DNA of 64,000 nt from Cinnamomum chago (Eukaryota > Streptophyta > Magnoliopsida > Laurales > Lauraceae). Of the stretch, positions 60,438 to 64,000 are shown in pieces. The stretch is taken from the NCBI GenBank assembly GCA_038049695.1, contig CP142453.1:13767501-13831500 (forward strand). Reading direction: 5' to 3'. Both the position numbers and the translations under genes were made by a program. The notes beneath the pieces were generated by a model, which worked only from the letters and a program-made list of their open reading frames with translations, had not been told where the DNA came from and searched no databases. The stretch's first letter is position 1. Each line of letters begins with the position of its first letter.

Positions 60438-63400
60438 ATGGAATCCATGGAGAAAGAGCTTCTTGAGTTTTTCGAAGCTGCAAAGAAGGCCGCAGATGCA
60501 GCGGTGGAGAACGATGCGGAGGAAAACCGGTGCGTCGATGCTTTGAAGCAGCTGATGGCTTTTCCCGTCACTTTGCAGGTGTTGTTGTCTACTCAGGTGT
60601 GTGATTGATTCTCTTCGCGTTCTCTCTCTCTCTCTCTCTCTTGGAATGTCTTCGATTTGCTTGTGATATTTTATTTTTTATTTTTTGAGATTTGATTGAT
60701 GGTTTGGGATTTCGTTATTTCTGGAATGGTAGATGACTGATATAAGAATGGAATGTAGGAGAGATCATCTTCTTTTATTCTTTTTTTTTTTAATTTGGTT
60801 ATGTGTTTCTTTGGGCTTTGGGTTTGTTTGGTTGAAAACTGGTTGGGTTTGTTGCAAGAGATGAATGAATGGAATGAGGTTATAAGCAGTTGGAATGTAT
60901 TAGTTGTCATAGTCATTGTCATCTTAGCCTTTAAGAAAATGAAAAAAGGAATTTCTGGTTTGTATTTTTATTTATTAGATTTGATGCTTTGGGTTGCTTG
61001 ATTTCTTGGAATAATTATGAGAATGTAGGCAGCAGATGACTGATATAAGAATGGAATATAGGTAATAATTTCTTTTTTGATTTGGGTATTTGTTTATTGC
61101 GGTTTGGATTTTTTTTTCTCTTGTGGAATATAGGAATGGTTTGGATTCATTTACTAGTCTTCGCAGTTGCATTCGTGGTCATTGTCATCTTAGCCTTATC
61201 CTATCAATGTTTTAGTTATTTTATATAGAAGAAAAAAAAGAGAATATATATATATATAAAAAAATTATCTAGGGCACGCCTCATAGTGGGGCCCATCTGA
61301 TGGTTCGGAATGGATCGCACAGAGAGGACACCTCCTAAATTACACCGGTCCGTTTTTTTTTTTCACACCCATCTGAGTTCCGAATGGACTGCACTATTGG
61401 ATCTCCGGGTCAATTTTTTAAGAGGTGAAACTTTTGGCCGTTGATGAAGGGGTGAGGATGATCAGATGGGGGTCATGCTTTGTATATAGGTAGGCCCCAA
61501 CCAGATGAAGAGATGCCCCTGGTCGCATCCCCAAGTGGGGCCCAAGTGAGATGTGTAGTACCAGGAAGAGCACAAGTATGGATCGGGTACTAAGTGACAA
61601 ATGAAAGGAAGGAATGATGATACAACTTAGAAGGGATTGGGATGTTTCTGTTCTCTTCCTTGCATGGGAAATGGGAAATACATGTAATCAGCCAAACAGG
61701 TGAGAAGCAGCACTTATATGATGAATGGAAGATTACATGTTCAAGGAGCTAGGAGGAGGATTTGTCAGGATTTTCTTTTTCCCTTTTTTGATCAGTGAGT
61801 TGGAAAGGATTAAGGATTGCAGCAAGCAGATGGCTGATATTGATAAGAATGGAATGATATAAAGGCATCTACTCTATTTCAATATTTGTTTCCCAGGGCT
61901 AGGATATTAGTGCGATGGAAAGTTTTGTTGGAGGTTATTGTCAAGAACAGATGGATGGAATGGTGGATTGGTGATAAAGCAAATGGACTGCTTTAGTTGT
62001 TTTGTATATAGGGAAAAGAAGGGATTTTTTTTTAACCCAGAAGAGAGTAAGGTTGATTTGGGTCCTAGCCATGTGATTTTGTGTGCGGACGCATGAGAGA
62101 GAGAGAGAGAGAGTCCTTGAACTCTCTGCTGGAAAATCCAAATCAAGGCAAAAAAAAAATACTATTGAAATAGAATCTCCTACAGTGAGTCATTGGGCCT
62201 GCGGGCTGAACCCAATCGCCCCGGCCAGTTTGACCCATAGGTCATGGTCTGGCTCCGTTGACCTAGGCCTGGCTTGTACTGAATCAGTTTGTGTTTATTT
62301 ATTTGTGCTAAACAAGGACTGGGATGCGCAGCATCTATTCATAGTAATGTCCATATAGCGGGAGTTTCTAGGGTCAACCACATGCCTTTTCAGAAGATGT
62401 TTGTCACCAATTGGGATTCCCCCTCCACCTCTATTTAAAATTACATCCACACATGTAGAGAATTTGATGGTTTCTACCCTTTGCCCTTAACCCCTGTCCA
62501 ACCTTTCACTAACACCTGTTCATTATAGCAACCACGAAGTTGATGGTGTCGTGTGTGTGTATAATGCACCATACTTGTTATTGATCCAGGTAAATGGAAC
62601 CTTAATTTTATAATTCAGCCAGGTGACAAGGATTGATATGATCCAAACTTGAGAGCCCTACTAAAGGTACGTTTTGCTTATGCATGGTTGGGATGAAGAA
62701 GATTATGGACTGTCTAGCCCATACTGATTGGACAATCCTACCCTAGCTGATCTACCATTGGCCTTCAGAGAGAAGGTATAAAACGAACTCATTGATTGCT
62801 GATTTCCAGAAGGCAAGCCAATGGTCAGGTCAGTGTGATTTCTTAATCATCGTCTACCCATTGTGAGGCCCATTTGCCAATAACCAAGCGTACATGTAGC
62901 AAGGTATTGCTGCTAAAGCAAGGATTCATAGCTGGCCCCACATGGATCGATCCCAAGATGTTTCCCATAATTGGTGTGTGCCTAACATTGGCTATCTGCT
63001 GGTTCAGTGGAAAAGTTACTCTTTTGCATATGGTTTTTGCCACATATCGACTTTCTTGATTTTAAGTTTCATATGTGAAGTCACTCTTGACTGATTAATT
63101 GGAGAAGTTATTCTTTTTTTTTTTTTTTCATTTTTCTTTAATTCAGCATTTTGGTGAATATAATGTGTAAATAATGTGAATCTCACCTATAAGTTATACA
63201 CTCGATTGAAACTTGAAAGCCAAGGACTGGAACATCTGTTTGCTCATTCTTTCCTAATCCACCAAAGAAGCAGGGAGATCATCATAGCTTGCCTTATTGA
63301 AACCTTATTATCCAAGAAAAGGGGCTGCAATTGCATCCTTTACAGGAAAACAAGGCTTTAGGTTCAATCAAAGGGGCTACATCCTTTACAGGATAACAAG

Positions 63401-64000
63401 GCTCTAGTACTGAGCAAAAGTTCTGCATCAAGGCTCAGGATTTTGGTTGTCAAATATTAGGTAATTGTGACACTGGAGCTGCTTATCTGTGAATTGCTTC
63501 ATGTCAGTGATTGTCACTGAGCTAAGTTGGCAGTAGTCCTGAGATGCTTGGACGGACAGTAATGCTTAGGAGCTTGCAATGATTTATTAAACATTGTAAA
63601 CTAGTGTACTATGTCTGCTTGTAACTTTTAGACCTTTCTAAACTTTGATATTGCAATTTGGTATTGAATTAGAAAAATGCATTATTTAGTAATAAGCTGA
63701 AAATACAGAAGCACCAAAGTTGCACCTGTTTGGACTCCTGCAATTTTGTATCTGTTTTCTCCTTAAACTTTCATGGTATATTTTCAAATTTCAGGTTGGG
63801 AAGCGTCTACGTTCTCTTACCAAACATCCTAGAGAAAATATTCGAGTGATGGCTTCTGACTTGCTTGACTTATGGAAGAAAGTAGTAATGGAGGAGACAT
63901 CAAAAAACAATAAGAAGAATAGCAATTCAGATGGTAAACAATCGATGAAGGTTGAAGTTAAATCTGAGGAAGCTGGTGTTGTAAATGGTGGAACTGTTAA
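60438..64000 (+). CDS. TFIIS: Transcription elongation factor TFIIS (S-II), 5' part
   Basis: Exon 1 is 60438-60596 (53 codons, ends CTCAG before GT). Exon 2 starts at 63795 after TTTCAG and runs past the window end; the frames join in phase 0. The protein begins MESMEKELLEFFEAAKKAAD and continues with CVDALKQLMAFPVT, VGKRLRSLTKHP and ASDLLDLWKKVV. This is the N-terminal LW/TFS2N domain, which in this family contacts elongation complexes and Mediator. A charged Lys/Asn-rich linker follows. The central domain and zinc ribbon that rescue stalled RNA polymerase II lie outside. The Arabidopsis relative is RDO2, a seed-dormancy gene. No defect is visible. Confidence 0.93.
60597..63794. other. Intron 1 of TFIIS (3.2 kb)
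   Basis: It contains a (CT)n run just after the donor site (about 60625-60641), an (AT)n run near 61240, GTGGGGCCCAT-type repeat words (61270-61560), a (GA)n run at about 62095-62113 and a poly-T tract near 63115. A short near-repeat (GCAGATGACTGATATAAGAA and relatives) occurs around 60731, 61031 and 61828. No coding relic was found. Confidence 0.6.

Overview
This window is plant nuclear DNA. It holds spliced genes with long AT-rich introns, plant Copia, L1, RTE and Mutator-like (MULE) transposable elements, and proteins that match plant families. The abundant dispersed repeats rich in 'gtggggcccat'-type words and the very long introns suggest a large-genome woody angiosperm, perhaps a magnoliid. 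That placement is a guess; no marker in the window fixes the species.

Three host genes lie on the + strand. (1) Positions 2603-33892 carry 20 exons of a SCY1-like pseudokinase with HEAT repeats (SCYL1/CTEXP family, tRNA export and Golgi traffic). All exons join in frame to give 785 residues. The first exon, about 40 residues, lies upstream of the window. (2) Positions 37744-53356 hold a complete five-exon gene for a 535-residue seven-transmembrane GOST protein resembling TMEM87. Its second intron carries a full-length Copia element and its fourth intron an old Copia fragment. (3) From 60438 to the window end is the 5' part of the transcription elongation factor TFIIS gene, with a 3.2 kb first intron and two CACGTG boxes upstream.

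The introns of gene 1 are filled with repeat debris: six copies of a tRNA-derived SINE-like repeat, all on the + strand; antisense L1 remnants; RTE 3' ends; several local tandem duplications of 100-360 bp; a 33-bp-period satellite found in two introns; and a 1.34 kb inverted-repeat DNA element (18799-20135) with a 10-bp target duplication, inserted into an L1 remnant.

The most unusual segment lies between genes 2 and 3, about 54.1-59.6 kb. It is a decayed two-gene MULE. On the - strand is a transposase with FAR1-like, MULE, SWIM and C-terminal OTU-protease regions. Convergent to it on the + strand is a truncated plant mobile domain (PMD) gene. Each gene is flanked by an array of 33-bp units built on an imperfect palindrome (GAACAT, 7 nt, ATGTTC), and the two arrays match best in inverted orientation. 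The candidate element ends carry the same GAATGTTC word. This looks like a transposition system with iteron-like binding sites and an unusual protein pair.
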